Below are positions 11,370 to 22,467 of a stretch of DNA of 64,000 nucleotides, one piece after another (position 1 is the first letter of the stretch; each line of letters starts with the position of its first letter). The DNA comes from Diplonema japonicum (lineage: Eukaryota; Euglenozoa; Diplonemea; Diplonemida; Diplonemidae): contig OZ025689.1 in assembly GCA_964019335.1 (NCBI GenBank), positions 186,001 through 250,000 on the forward strand. Direction: 5' to 3'. The notes under the pieces are model-generated. The model did not search any database. It was not told the origin of the DNA and worked only from the letters and a program-made list of their open reading frames with translations. A program made the position numbers and the translations under genes.

Positions 11370-12149
11370 CTATTTGCATTTCTTGAACTTGAAGCCGCCA
11401 CACGCGATTAGCACAATAATGAAGATGATGAGGAGGATGACGAAAACAGCAAATGCGGTCATCATGACCTTTCTCTTCCACATGGCCCAGTGGAGATTGC
11501 GGGACTGGGTTTTGAACTGAGTGGCGCCAGTGTTCAACTCATCAGCACGGGTGGACAGAATGTCGATTTTCTCCCCTCTTGTGAGGAGAGTGTCGATGTT
11601 CTTGTTCATGATGTCCTTCGTCTCGTCTATGTCTTTCTTCACCTTTCTGATGATGTCGTTCTCACCACTGTTTGCCACCTCCATCTGTCTGTTCAACTCT
11701 CCGGTGAAGTCTTTAAGGTCCTTTACTGTGTGCACTTGGCTCCATTTGTCCGCGTACACCGCCTTGAACCTTGTCTTCACTGCCTCCAGGAACTCAAAGG
11801 GCACACGCCTATCAAAGGATTCATCGGCCATACACTGAATTTTTTTTTTTTTTTTTTTTTTTTTTAAATACCAGGTAGCAAATTTTGTCATTGACGATGT
11901 AGTGAAAGAGGAACTTATCGTAGGTGTACGTCATCTTGTGGTCTTCGCACCTGATCTTCTCCAGGATAATCTTCGTGATGTGCGGCACGTTCATCACAGT
12001 GCACGAGGATACCTGAATGAGAGAAAGGAGGAGGAATTTCTTTTTTTCTTTTAAAAAATTGTTCGTACCTCCGACAGCAGCTGTGGTTTGCCCATGGGCC
12101 CCCCCCAGTTCGCCACCACTGCGTATCTAATCTTTGACTCGTCAGCCAT
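11370..12149 (-). CDS. VAMP7-like longin R-SNARE, copy B
   Basis: Tandem paralogue of the SNARE at 9357-10155. Exons 12069-12149, 11872-12012 and 11370-11834 give 228 residues with the same order: longin domain (YAVVANWGGPMGKPQLL; FLFHYIVNDKICYLCMADE), SNARE motif with zero-layer Arg (LLTRGEKID), membrane anchor and FKFKKCK end. The last 60 or so codons are nearly identical between copies, while the N-terminal half has diverged, so either gene conversion or strong constraint acts on the SNARE-anchor part. Both introns occupy the same positions as in copy A but differ in length and core: intron 1 (12013-12068, 56 nt), intron 2 (11835-11871, 37 nt, GTATTT plus A run plus TTCAG). Confidence 0.93.
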
Positions 12150-12381
12150 CTTTTTTTCTTTCTTTTTTTTTTTTTTTTCTTCTTTCCCTTTTTTTTTTTT
12201 TTTCTTTTTATTTTGTTAATTGCAATTTGAATGAAAAAAAAAAAATCATTATAAAAGAAAAAAAAAAATGTTTTAAAAAAAAAAGGGGCAGAGGGAAGGG
12301 GAACAGGTGGTTACAATACAACAAAAAAAAACAATTCTTTTTTTTTTTTTTTTTTTTTAATTCTCACGCCACTTTATATCC

Positions 12382-12756
12382 TCACCTCTGGTGGAGGTAC
12401 CCTGCAACGTAAGGTGTGACGAAAGGTGCTGTGGCACCAAGAGGACCCACAGGGCCACAAGCAGACGAAGGGCTGTACAGAGTTCGGTAGTTGGACTGGT
12501 CAGCAAGGGTGGTGGCTGCAGTCATGTTGGCGTGGGCAAGGATATGCGTCTCACGGGCGTTCTCGACTGCCTGCGCGGTGTTCCCTGCATAGCTCCCGTA
12601 AAGCGCAGCATCAGCAGCCGCCGTCTCTGCCTTCATGTTATCAATCATAGCAAGCTGCGCGCTTGCAGCACCGAAATTCGAACCATGCATAGCCAGCGTG
12701 GCATCTTGTGAAGCGACCTGTCCCCCAAACAACCCACCAGCCACATAGATCGACAT
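12382..12756 (-). CDS. Small Ala-rich protein, function unknown
   Basis: A 124-residue protein from the ATG at 12756. It begins MSIYVAGGLFGGQ and has a long Ala/Asn/Thr-rich helical middle (for example AETAAADAALYGSYAGNTA) before a Gly/Pro-containing C-terminus. No membrane span or motif I recognise. An acceptor-like AATACAG lies 12 nt ahead of the ATG. The even codon use and absence of homopolymers argue it is a real gene. Confidence 0.5.
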   Translation of the reverse strand: MSIYVAGGLFGGQVASQDATLAMHGSNFGAASAQLAMIDNMKAETAAADAALYGSYAGNTAQAVENARETHILAHANMTAATTLADQSNYRTLYSPSSACGPVGPLGATAPFVTPYVAGYLHQR

Positions 12757-13206
12757 TTTCTTAAACACCTGTATTTGACAGTTGTAACGCCCGAGGGATG
12801 TACCCCCAAATCACAAGGAGGTTCAAGTACCCATAGGAGTGGGTGGTACTTTTGAGACGGAACGTACGAACAAAATTCAGAAAAAATAAAAAAAAAAATA
12901 AAAAAATACAGAAGAAAAAAAAAGGGGGGGGGAAAAGAGCGGACGGTAAATAAAAAATCAGGAGATTTACAAAATAAAAAAAATAAAAAAATAAAATAAA
13001 ATCGGTCTATATAAAGCCGGTACAGCGTGTTCCCAAATCCGGTAATAAAAGAAAAGAAAAAAAGATTTTTTTAATATAAAAAATAGGAAAGGAAAAATTG
13101 ACATCTTTCGAAAAAGTGAAGGAAGGGAGGATAAAGTCTAATGAAAAAAAAGGGGGGGGGGCGGGGGAGGGGGGAACAATGCACTAAAAGGGACATCTTA
13201 ATAAAT
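12757..13206. other. Spacer
   Basis: The 12780-12880 part has ordinary base composition and may be 5' UTR of the small Ala-rich gene. The rest is A- and G-rich homopolymer sequence. No gene seen. Confidence 0.5.
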
Positions 13207-14724
13207 CTATTGCAGGAGAGTGAGCCCCTCCCCCCTGCCGAAGATGAAGCAAGGAGAGAGCAGGCCGAAGAGTTCAGTGCACAGAAACCCACGATCTACA
13301 TTGTTGTGAGCAACCCTCACGGTGCCTTGGTCGGCGTCGTAGGTCAACTGTTTTCATGTTATTACATTTTCTTTTACGTACCTTGATGATATCCCCCTGC
13401 TGTGCAACGGGGATGTGTGACAAGGTAGCAGATGGCTTCCCCCGTTTCCCGTGTATATCCCGCCTGATGGGCGACCAGAAAAACCCATCGCCAGCCCCTG
13501 CCCCACTCTGGTCCCTTGAATCGACCATCCCCAGCAACGACTCTTGGATGTTGTCCAACCTTACCTTCCACACATGCACCCCTTCGGAGAACGCCTCGTG
13601 TGCCTTGGCTCCAACAACGTCCTCTGCCGCATCAGGCATCATCCGTAACGACATCCTGTTGTTTGGTGAATTATGTATCCCACCCACGAATCATACCCAG
13701 TTGTGTCCTGTTTCAGCTCGATCTCAGGGTCCAACGGGAAGGACAGGATGTCCACACCCTCCCTGTTCACACCTTGCATGTTGTGCCCAGGGTGCGTGTT
13801 TGAGTGCGCAGACTGTCCATGGTGCTCAGGACGCCCTGGCTGCGTTGCGTTAAGCCCCCCCGAATGGCTGGGCGGTGCGTAGGGATGCTGAGTAGAGTAC
13901 GAGGGCCCTGTTGAAGGGAAGGAAGCATGCGGGTTTTGATTCTGGTTCGGGTTCGGGTTCGGGTTGTGGTGCGTGGTTTGCGATGGGTTCATGCCGCCAC
14001 TATGCGAGACACGGTGGGGCTGCTGCTGCTGCTGGTGGTGATGGTGGTGGTGGTGATGGGACGCAGGACCAGCGGAGGTGCTTTGACCTGGCATGACCTC
14101 CCGCTTGGCGTACGGGGGCTCCATCTGCATGGAGCGTGAAGATGCGTTAAGATCAAGCGAGATCCTCAGCCCAGAAAGGTCCAAGGCAGAGATGTCGGAA
14201 AACTCAAAACACCGCCCTGTGAGGGAAGGGACGTTCACGGTGATGGCGGTCGAGGCTGGTGTGATGTCCAGGACGTCGAGGTCGCGGGACTGGCAGCGGA
14301 CCAGCGTGTCGTCCAAGATGGAGAGCTCCCTGCCCATGGCAGACGAGCAGTCCGTTATCACCTCATCGCCACTGTTTTTAAGATACGCCAAGTGTCCACG
14401 TACCTCCACCTCTTTACGCAAAAGCTGGTCATGCAGCTGTGCGAACCTATCCGTCACTGCTTGCTCCACACGGTCGTACGTCGTTTGGTATTGTTGCTTT
14501 GAAATGTCCAGCTCTTGATGCTGCCCCTCGAGCCGTATCTTAAACTTCTGCAGCTCCTCAGCGTACCTTGTCAACAGCTGCCTCCTCTGCCCTGCTAGGA
14601 CATCAATGATCTCGCTCCTATCGTGTACGTAAGACACATCTGCGCCCAGCTGCTGTGCACGGGACAGCAAATCAGGCAGAGGCAACCTCTCCAGCTCCTC
14701 CCTTGTTGGTGGGATAGAGTCCAT
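13207..14724 (-). CDS. Coiled-coil and SPRY-domain protein
   Basis: Exons 13697-14724, 13382-13655 and 13207-13347 join to 480 residues. The N-terminus holds a short SAP/FYVE-like helical motif (LLSRAQQLGADVSYVHDRSEIIDVL region, residues 18-44) and a TRIM-like coiled coil (about 45-150). A low-complexity linker follows with eight His, five Gln and Asn-Pro repeats. The C-terminal SPRY domain is split by both introns: FSEGVHVWKVRLDN lies in exon 2 and LTYDADQGTVRVAHNN in exon 3. SPRY domains bind peptides; the architecture resembles TRIM proteins without RING or B-box. Introns are 13656-13696 (41 nt, GTATGA) and 13348-13381 (34 nt, GTACGT); each restores frame and the SPRY core. Confidence 0.85.
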
Positions 14725-15267
14725 GACTTCACCGCCACCCCTGATGGTAAATGGTGTGTGGGGGGATTTTAAAAAAAGGGGGTGTAAATAAAAAAAGGTC
14801 TTTGAAGGTCATAATTTCTTTTTTTTTTTTTTTCCCCCTTTTCTTTCTTGAAGACCCCTGCCTTCCGTGTTGTGTTGGTACAGTTCGCTCGACGACCGTC
14901 TGCAGCCACTCGCCCGTGCGGTTGTGGTTCTTCGGCTGTTAAAACAAAAAAGAAACAGGGAACCGAATGTAAAAGATGTCTTTGAAGGGGACCTGCAGTT
15001 ATGTGACAGGATCACCCCCTGTAAAAAAAAGAATGGTAGAGAAGAAGAAGAAGAAAAGAATTGTGACTTACGAAAGACCTCAACCTAAAAATATAATCCT
15101 TCTTTTCATTCTTTCTTGGGTTCTATATTTTATACTCCGAGTCCAAACTCAATTGGCAAGGCTAGGGGGGTGGGTAGGGGAGAATGGGAGGATGGGGTAT
15201 AAATGAAGCAGGAAAGACATACACAACAAAAAAAACTCTTTTCCTTCTTTTTTTTTTTCTTCCTCCG
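14725..15267. other. Spacer with possible unassigned exon
   Basis: Mostly low complexity. The minus strand from about 15090 to 14850 has splice-like signals: GTAAGT near 15072, a TTTTACAG acceptor near 15022 and a TTTTAACAG acceptor near 14940, flanking ordinary-composition sequence. I could not build an ATG-started frame, so this may be a spliced noncoding RNA, a UTR or nothing. Confidence 0.3.
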
Positions 15268-15969
15268 TCACACGCGCCGGATCAAAGGCGGCAAAGGAAT
15301 ATCGTCTTCAGAATCAGACACATCACTGGTGTTATTGTTATTACTACTATCGTTAATGTACTTTCTACAAAGCGGGCATTTTTCGGTGCCCCTCCCAACG
15401 CCTTTTCCAATCCACGCAAAGAGGCAACTCTCATGATAAGCATGGGAGCAGGACTGCAGGGCGACAGGATCGGAAGTGTGGGAAGAGAGATCTTGAAGGC
15501 AAATGGTGCAACTCTCGTTCTTTGTGTCCTCAGGATCTAGAGTCACCCACTCTGTTCCGAGAAGGCGCATTGCGTGCAGACGGCGAGCGCAACGCTGGCG
15601 CGTTGCCTCAGCTTGTCTCATCAGGCCACGGTGGTACCTGTATGCCGTCGGGTCTTTGATCTGTAAGACTTTCAATTCACTGCACTCTTTCTTCGCGATC
15701 CTTCTCTCTTTAACCGTTTCTCTCCTTATATACAATATGCTCCCTTGCATCACTCCTACCTTCAGTGGAATATCGCTTCTCTCTATTGGTGTCACGGGTA
15801 ATGGTGGGTGGCTGCCTTCACACAACCACGCTCCGTACCCCTCCATCGACTCTATCCCGAGCTTCTTCAACACCCGCCCCATAAAGGTCCCGAAAGGCTT
15901 CTTGGGCGTGATCGCTACTATTTCCCTGTCCGCCAGAGTGACGCCGTCGCTCACTAGTTTAATAATCAT
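15268..15969 (-). CDS. RING-H2 zinc-finger protein, probable E3 ubiquitin ligase
   Basis: A 233-residue intronless protein. The RING-H2 finger near residues 152-200 has all eight ligands: CTIC, then CSHAYHESC (C-x-H-x2-H-x2-C) and CPLC. The hydrophobic residue after the first Cys pair and the Trp (FAWI) used for E2 contact are present. The N-terminal 80 residues look like a compact alpha/beta domain, possibly ubiquitin-like (IIKLVSDGVTLADREIVAI), followed by a basic helix. The tail is Asn/Asp-rich. RING-H2 proteins transfer ubiquitin from E2 to substrates; the substrate here is unknown. Confidence 0.85.
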   Translation of the reverse strand: MIIKLVSDGVTLADREIVAITPKKPFGTFMGRVLKKLGIESMEGYGAWLCEGSHPPLPVTPIERSDIPLKVGVMQGSILYIRRETVKERRIAKKECSELKVLQIKDPTAYRYHRGLMRQAEATRQRCARRLHAMRLLGTEWVTLDPEDTKNESCTICLQDLSSHTSDPVALQSCSHAYHESCLFAWIGKGVGRGTEKCPLCRKYINDSSNNNNTSDVSDSEDDIPLPPLIRRV

Positions 15970-16130
15970 ATTTTCGTCGTTTTTGTGTTTCTTCTACCCC
16001 CCCCCCCCCCCGCTTCCCCGTCCCTTCTTTTTTTTTTGTTTTTGGTCCCCCTTTTTGTAAAGGGTAGCGTGAAAAAAAAAGTACACTTTTTTTTTTTCTT
16101 TTCTTTTTTCCCTCTTTTCAAGCTTGTTCA

Positions 16131-19100
16131 TCACCTACGCTGTTTGGCCTGCTCCTTCAGAGCCTTCGACAGCCTCCATTCGCCATTCTGTTCGTATTTG
16201 TTGTACAACGGCTCCAGCTTCTCCTTCTGCTTCCTCTTCGACAGTTTGCTGGAGTCGTGTGTGCGGAAGAAGGTCGGGGCGAGCTCAGGGAGCCATGTGG
16301 CTTCGATGGCCATAACCTCGCGCATGTACTCTTTTGAAGTTAGGATCAAACTGTGGTAAACAACCCACTCGGGGTTCTTTTGGAAGAGCGAAGACCCAGG
16401 ATGAATGTACACCAGCTGATCATCTGCAATAGTACGGTAGCCCTCCTGTTGATGTGTGCGGTAAGGTGTGTGTGTGTGTGCATACCGTGGCGTCCCTCTT
16501 TGCTGCGTTGAAGAAGAAACCACTGACAATGGACTTCCTGATGCATATGTAATCCCTCCCGGCACTCAGTACCGGCAACCTGTGCTTCTCAAGGATGAGT
16601 ACAAGCTGCTTCTTCACATCTTGCGCCCTCTTCAGCGACCTTACCTGCAGGAAGTTCTCGAAACACCACTGCGAACTGAACTTGTTGTTCTTCCACGACT
16701 CGTACACCGTCAGCAGTGTGATGTGGTCGCCCTCCGGTTGGTGGAACTTTGCCTTTTTCGAGTCAGCCTGCTGCGCCTTGTCCTTCGGGCGGTAGTAGAT
16801 GTTCTCAACCTGTATCATCGCCACGATGGTAGTGATGTCCTCTGCGCACCCGAAGTCCACAGCAGTGATCAACACCTTACTGAGAGGGGGCTCCAAGGGG
16901 AACTCCGCCATGCGACGGCCAAGCTTTGTAAGCAGACCTTCGTCATCAAGAGCCCCCAGAGCGTAGAGAGACTCCATGGCCATGACCAACGTCTCCTGCG
17001 GCGGGGCGTCCATGAAGGGGAAGGTCATCAAGTCGTGGATCCCCATGGCCTTTAGCGTCAGCACAGTCGTCGACAGGTTCGTCCGTTGGATCTCCGGCAC
17101 AGTCATAGGCAACATGTTGTTCAGGTACTCGTGCTCTGTGTACAGTCTGTAACATTTTCCAGGTCCTGTTCTTCCCGCGCGACCTGCTCTCTGTTTCGCC
17201 GACGCTTGCGAGATTGGTGCGACATCTAAACTGTCCATCCCCAGCTTGGGGTTGTACCTCTTCTGCTTCGACAGCCCAGGGTCGATGACGTAGTACACAC
17301 CGTCAATGGTGATGGATGCCTCGGCAATGTTCGTGGTGATGACGATCTTCCTTGCACCAGGAGGGGCAGGCTCAAAAATCCTCGACAGCATTTCGGATGG
17401 CAGCTGTGCGTATGACGGCAAAATCAAAAGCTCGGGGACCTTTGGACCCAGCTTCTTCATGTATTCGTGAAGTAGTTCACCCGCAGTATCGATCTCCTCC
17501 TGACCTGTCAAGAACAGGAGGATGTCGCCAGGCGGCTCCTGCACGTGGATTTGCATCGCGCAAATAAGACACGCATCCAAATAGTCAGGCTCGTCTTCGT
17601 TTGCGTAAAGACAATCGACCTGAAAGGTCCTCCCCGGGATAGTGAGGATGGGACAGCTGCCGAAGTAAGTGGAAAACTTTTCGGCGTCAAGGGTAGCGGA
17701 GGTTACGATAAGGTGCAGGTCTTTCCGCCTCTGCGAGAGCTTCTTCATAAGCCCGAACAGCACGTCAGTGTTCACGGTCCTCTCGTGCGCCTCGTCGAGC
17801 ATGATGACGCTGTAGGACTTGAGGTCCGGGTCGATAAGGGACTCCCTCATCAACATACCGTCGGTCATGTACTTGATGATGGTCTTTGAAGAGGTCTTGT
17901 CGTCGAACCTGATGGCGTACCCTACCTCGTCACCTAGATTGCACCCGAACTCTTCGGAGACACGCTGTGCCACGCTTGTGGCGGCAACTCTCCTTGGCTG
18001 CGTGCACCCAATGCGCTTCCCACCCGCACAGAACCCCGCCTCTACTAAGTACTGCGTCATCTGCGTTGTTTTCCCGCTCCCTGTCTCACCGATCACGACA
18101 AGACACTGGTTCTCCCTGACAGCGTTGATGAGCTCGTCCTTCAGAGTGTAGATGGGCAGCCCCTTCCTCTGTTCTGTGATCGATGCCGTTGTAATCTTCC
18201 CGAACGTCGGAACGCCACCGAAGGCCTTCTTCTTCCACTCGCTCACCTCGCCCGTTTTACCAAGCGACGGCTGTTCCTGCGACTTCGGTGCATCGCCTTG
18301 GCTGCGGTACTTGTCGTCGCGAAGCTCCCTTCGTTCCTGGGCAAGCTTCCTGCCTTGCTCAGCAGACTTCATGAGGGACGACTCGTTGGTACGTGCCAGC
18401 TTAACAGGGCTCGTCGTGTTCTTTGAGCCAGCAAGCTTGACACCCTTCATAAAAGCAGGCTCCACTTCGTTGCGCTCAATGTCGTAGTCGATGTCGTCTG
18501 TATCGTCCAACTGCTGCACGATCCCTGTGCTCTTGTTATATAAGGGGTTCTTTGTGATGTCCATTCCTTTGAAGGCACCTGCTCTTTGGAACTGCGCCAG
18601 TTCCCACTTCTCGTCTGCCGTCAGCGTCTCAAAGTTCTTCTTCTTCCTCCCCGTCGTGTTCTGCGAGTCATCACGGTAGGTTAGCCCGCTCATATTCTCC
18701 TGCTGTTGTTCCCTGCTTGAATGCTCCGCTCTCTTTACAGATGCTTCATAGTCGCCAGGGTTTCTCTTCCTAAGGTCGTTCCCGCTCTCCTGGTCGACTT
18801 CCTTCATGCTGAGCGACAGCTTCTTATCTACTTTCGATATGATTTTGATGTAAACCGATTGCCCGCGTTTTAAGTGCTCCGTCACATCGCCGGTGATGTT
18901 CATGGCGCTGACGTGGCAGAGGCCGTCTCGTTTGGACCTGACACGCCAACCTTCGGGGACGGTCTCGTCGAGGGAGATGAAAGCTCCATAGTCCTTTACG
19001 TTCTGCACGGTCCCCTTGTAGATGCAGTACACGTCGAAATCCTCGCATTTTTTCTTTTTTTCCATCTCTTCTGCGATGCGCTCAGCTTCGGACTTGCGTG

Positions 19101-19560
19101 GCCGGTCGGCGTCCCTTTCACGCCTCCTTCTGCGTGACCTGTCACGCGAGTCTGTTGAACCACGTCTCCTTTTACGCCGTTCTCTGTCCCTGTTCCTGTC
19201 ATCTTCCCGGTCTCTATCCCTGTCCTTGTCTCTGTTGTCTTCTTTTTCTTTTGGAGCATCTTTGTTTTCATCTTTCTCAGTGCGCTGTTCAACCTTTGGT
19301 TCCTTCACTTCAGCCTGCTTACTAACAGGCATCATTCGCTTCACCGTGTTGTACAGTCTCTCCAACAGTTCCACTGGGAACTCGTCGTCGCCCTCCAGCA
19401 CCACCTCTTTCGCATCTGCAAGGGTCTTGCTCTCCTCGATGGACTCGATCAGGAAGTCGGCCAGCACGCGGTGGTCGGGGTTCTTGCCGAAGTAGTTGTC
19501 CAGTTCATCCGACACCTTCGATGAGATGGACAACCTTTGCAGGTTTGCGAAGACATCCAT
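16131..19560 (-). CDS. PRP22: DEAH-box splicing helicase Prp22 (DHX8)
   Basis: ATP-dependent RNA helicase that releases spliced mRNA from the spliceosome. Exons 16486-19560 and 16131-16445 give 1129 residues, near the usual 1100-1220. In order: N-terminal helical domain, Arg/Asp/Glu repeats (residues 100-160), S1 RNA-binding domain (about 172-254), Walker [10 protein letters not shown] (491-499), [12 protein letters not shown] (589-592), SAT (621-623), [29 protein letters not shown], then winged-helix, ratchet and OB domains. The S1 domain separates Prp22 from Prp2, Prp16 and Prp43. The single intron (16446-16485, 40 nt, GTATGC with a CA repeat core) joins NAAKRDAT to [16 protein letters not shown], the expected OB-fold sequence. 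Next gene upstream is 131 bp away. Confidence 0.96.
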
Positions 19561-19691
19561 TTGATACCTAAAGGAGGGTGTGAGAGGGAAGCAAGATAAA
19601 AAGAAGAAGAAGAAGAAGCAGCAACTGAACCGAACACAAACAAAGAGCTGGGGCAGGGAAGGGAAGGTGCTGTCTTTGCAGACAGATAGAA

Positions 19692-21512
19692 TTAAGAGTA
19701 ACTCGTTGCGCTGTGGTAGCTGAGGAGCTTCTTCCTTGCTTCCATCCCGCGCAGTACATCAGAGACGGAGGCAGGCTCGTTCATGCGGATCCTCGCATAG
19801 TCCTGTGCCACAAGACGCTGCATGCCTTCTAGCTGGTTGGTGGAGAAGCCACGAACCACGGTGGAGTTGGCATTGGGAATGGCCTCCAACATTGACTGCG
19901 CGCCTTGCTGCCGCGACTCTCTTCGTACTGAGGACAGCGTCCGTGGAGGTGGTGGACGGGAAAGCGGGATGAGCACTGGCGTCGTGATAGATTGAGCTGC
20001 ACCCTTACGCTTCATGATCTTCTCCAGTCTCACCGCTTCTACTGTGTTGAAGTTGAGCTCCGACGTTATCTTCCCAAACAGCCTTGTTTCCCCCACATCC
20101 TCAAGACTTAGGTGGTTCGCTTTCAGCCTGTCGAGGAACATTTCCCACAAATCATTATCAGAAAGTGCACTTGAGAACGATGCTGGTTGAGAAACCGACG
20201 CCGGCCCCGGTGCCACTGTCGATGCCCGCTGCGACACCACGGCAGGGGCTGCAGAAGCAGCCGAGCCTACAGATTGTGTTCTTTCGCTGATAGCGTCGAT
20301 GTCCATGATCACGATCTCGGTTTCCCTCCGCTCTTGCTGTTCTCTTTGCATCTCTTCTTGCTTGTGTTGTTCCTCTTGCTGTTCCTCTTTCAGCTCGTGC
20401 TGTTTCTCGTACTCCTTCACCTTTTCAAGGATCTCAGCACCCTGTTTCGTGGTGCGCCGTGACGACACCCTCGCTTCCATCTCAAGGTCTTCGATGACAA
20501 CGTCAGTGACACCCTCGCGCTCTTCAGGGAACACAGCACTGGTCTGTTCGGGTAGCAGGTGGTCAGCCTCTGACACAGCTGAAGAGTGACACAGAGTTGA
20601 CATCTGTGTTGCAAGGAGGGTGGGTGGGGGCAGAAGGGATACGGGACTTTCAAGAAGGTCATGTTCCGTGGCGGGAGACCTGCGGAACCATGAAAAGCAC
20701 AACCACGCACAGTAAAGTGAGGTGAACACCGTGCAGAGGCCCATTAGGGCAGCGCAGCAGGACAGGGCGAAGGGCGGGCAGTCGTCGTTTGCATCAAATA
20801 CGTCGAGATACTTGCTGGGCGTGTGGTCCTGCCCGCACTTAACCCAGTCAGCTATTGCAGCGTATGAAAGACACAAGCCAAAGACGATGAATGAGCCAGA
20901 ACAGGTTCCTATAAAGAACCTGTCAGGCTGACCGGGGAGGATCAGTGTGTCACGAAGTTTGAAAATATGTGCAGCGTAGGCAGCGATCGCGAGGAGACGA
21001 AAGAGATGCCCGAGAGCAGGGAGAGGGGAGGACGCCGTGGCTCCGTTCCAAGCGAGATGCTGCACAAGAGTCGCAACAACCCAAAACGAGCAGAACACAA
21101 GTGGCAGGGTTGCCAATGTAGGGTTGAATGGCGGGCTGTAGTCCACATGAGTGTAACTTCCCAACCGTTGTCTCGTTGTGCCAAGGGTGTGGGTGCTCGC
21201 AGGGGACACGGATTGCTGGGTGTAACCAGGAAATACCCCTGACACAGCAAACTCCAACGGTGCTTCCCCAAAGGCTTCTCTGATGTGTTCTGCACTGCTC
21301 ACCTTCTGGCCGTTTATAGTATTTATGTGCATTCCCTTCTTCATTCCACATCTGTCCCCTAGCTTGCCCGCCATCACATTTGTCAACGTAACCCCAAGAT
21401 ACCCCACACCAAGCAGCTCCCCCTCTGCCTGCCTTACTATTCTTATCTCGAACCGCTCTGCTTCAACTTTTTTACTCACAGGCGGGACCAGTGGGTTCCC
21501 GGGGGGCTCCAT
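19692..21512 (-). CDS. PDZ-domain protein with four membrane spans
   Basis: A 606-residue intronless protein from the ATG at 21512 (an upstream in-frame extension through poly-Lys is only spacer sequence). Residues about 15-95 form a PDZ domain (LGVGYLGVTLTNV carboxylate-binding loop, later INTINGQKVSSAEHIREAF). Four hydrophobic segments follow between about 135 and 300 (for example TLPLVFCSFWVVATLVQHLAW and FFIGTCSGSFIVFGLCLSYA). After that comes a Glu/Gln/Lys coiled coil, a Ser/Ala-rich part and a short helical domain (DNDLWEMFLDRLKANHLSLEDV). Likely a membrane scaffold; no named family recognised. Confidence 0.7.
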   Translation of the reverse strand: MEPPGNPLVPPVSKKVEAERFEIRIVRQAEGELLGVGYLGVTLTNVMAGKLGDRCGMKKGMHINTINGQKVSSAEHIREAFGEAPLEFAVSGVFPGYTQQSVSPASTHTLGTTRQRLGSYTHVDYSPPFNPTLATLPLVFCSFWVVATLVQHLAWNGATASSPLPALGHLFRLLAIAAYAAHIFKLRDTLILPGQPDRFFIGTCSGSFIVFGLCLSYAAIADWVKCGQDHTPSKYLDVFDANDDCPPFALSCCAALMGLCTVFTSLYCAWLCFSWFRRSPATEHDLLESPVSLLPPPTLLATQMSTLCHSSAVSEADHLLPEQTSAVFPEEREGVTDVVIEDLEMEARVSSRRTTKQGAEILEKVKEYEKQHELKEEQQEEQHKQEEMQREQQERRETEIVIMDIDAISERTQSVGSAASAAPAVVSQRASTVAPGPASVSQPASFSSALSDNDLWEMFLDRLKANHLSLEDVGETRLFGKITSELNFNTVEAVRLEKIMKRKGAAQSITTPVLIPLSRPPPPRTLSSVRRESRQQGAQSMLEAIPNANSTVVRGFSTNQLEGMQRLVAQDYARIRMNEPASVSDVLRGMEARKKLLSYHSATSYS

Positions 21513-21576
21513 TTTCTTTTTTTTCTCCCCCGCTTCTTCTTTTTTTTTTTTACCCCTTTTTTTTAAATGGGCAAAA

Positions 21577-21705
21577 ATGGAAACACTTGTTAGTGGAACT
21601 TGCGCAACCACCAGGGTGGCTCACGTAGAAGCTGTTGCTGAGAACTTCTACAAGGCTCAGAGGGCTGTGACACAGTATCGTCACGAGGGACGGGGTGCTG
21701 CTTAG
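21577..21705 (+). CDS. Doubtful 42-residue plus-strand frame with AATAAA and A-run downstream
   Basis: An ATG-to-TAG frame of ordinary composition on the strand opposite to all genes. It is followed by AATAAA at about 21722 and a run of A 15 nt later, the arrangement left by a truncated retrocopy of a polyadenylated mRNA. In this homopolymer-rich genome the A-run alone means little. No family recognised. Confidence 0.15.
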   Translation: METLVSGTCATTRVAHVEAVAENFYKAQRAVTQYRHEGRGAA

Positions 21706-21984
21706 AGTTCTTAGCACAGACAATAAAATTGTTATCACAAAAAAAAAAAGAAATAAGGGAAAAAACTTTTTTTGGTACATTCCCCACCCTTCATACCGTT
21801 CTTTTCATTGCCCTCCCCCCCCCCCCCCCCCCTATATTCCCCTACTCCTTTTTTGTACTCCTTTATTTTATAGAACCCAAGTCTTTTCGATTCTTCTTAT
21901 TTTTAGTTTTGGAAAGACAGCAGAATAAACAAGCGGGGGAAAAAAAAAGAAAAAAAAGCATTGGGGAAAAAAAAAAATCGATTA

Positions 21985-22310
21985 AGTTTCAGTGTGCCAT
22001 GAGGGTGCACACTGTTCAGATAGAAATTCACGCTAATCGGTCACGTCACTGTCTGGTGCCTGCGGTGGCATCGCAGGCCTCTTTAGCAGCTGATTCAAGA
22101 CTATGCACCTAGCGACTTAAACTCCTTAGTCACTTTAAAGGAGGCACGGTGCACACTAGCGCCCCGTTGAGAAGGCCAATGACTTAGGTTGTGTACCCAC
22201 AGAACTCGATTCCCTTGTTAGTTGCTCTCGCGAGTACTTCCACCAGACGATATGACAATGATCGGCAGCCAGGCACTTCTGTTGTTCCACAATAAAAAAA
22301 AATAAAAAAA
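21985..22310. ncRNA. Candidate structured noncoding RNA (three perfect hairpins)
   Basis: About 325 bp of non-repetitive sequence without a convincing gene. It contains three successive hairpins: 21990-22014 (8 bp stem CAGTGTGC/GCACACTG), 22058-22078 (7 bp stem GCCTGCG/CGCAGGC, 7 nt loop) and 22122-22143 (6 bp stem CTCCTT/AAGGAG). The strand cannot be decided. I compared it by eye with U1, U2, U4, U5, U6, SRP and RNase P core motifs and found no match. A minus-strand frame of about 45 codons overlaps the right part and is the alternative. Confidence 0.3.
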
Positions 22311-22467
22311 AACCAAGACAGAAAAAGGGTGAAAGAAACAGGGCAGGGGGGAAGGGTGGCATATGTACTGGAGTGGTGGGAGGGGGAGGGAATGGGACGA
22401 AAAGAACAATTTCAGATTCAAATTTCTTTCTTCCCCCAACTAATCTTTCTTTCCCCCCCCCCTCTCC

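Larger units (their letters stand above)
21513..22467. other. Spacer with two complex-sequence islands
   Basis: Homopolymer-rich except at about 21570-21740 (short plus-strand frame, listed) and 21975-22310 (candidate structured RNA, listed). Confidence 0.5.
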
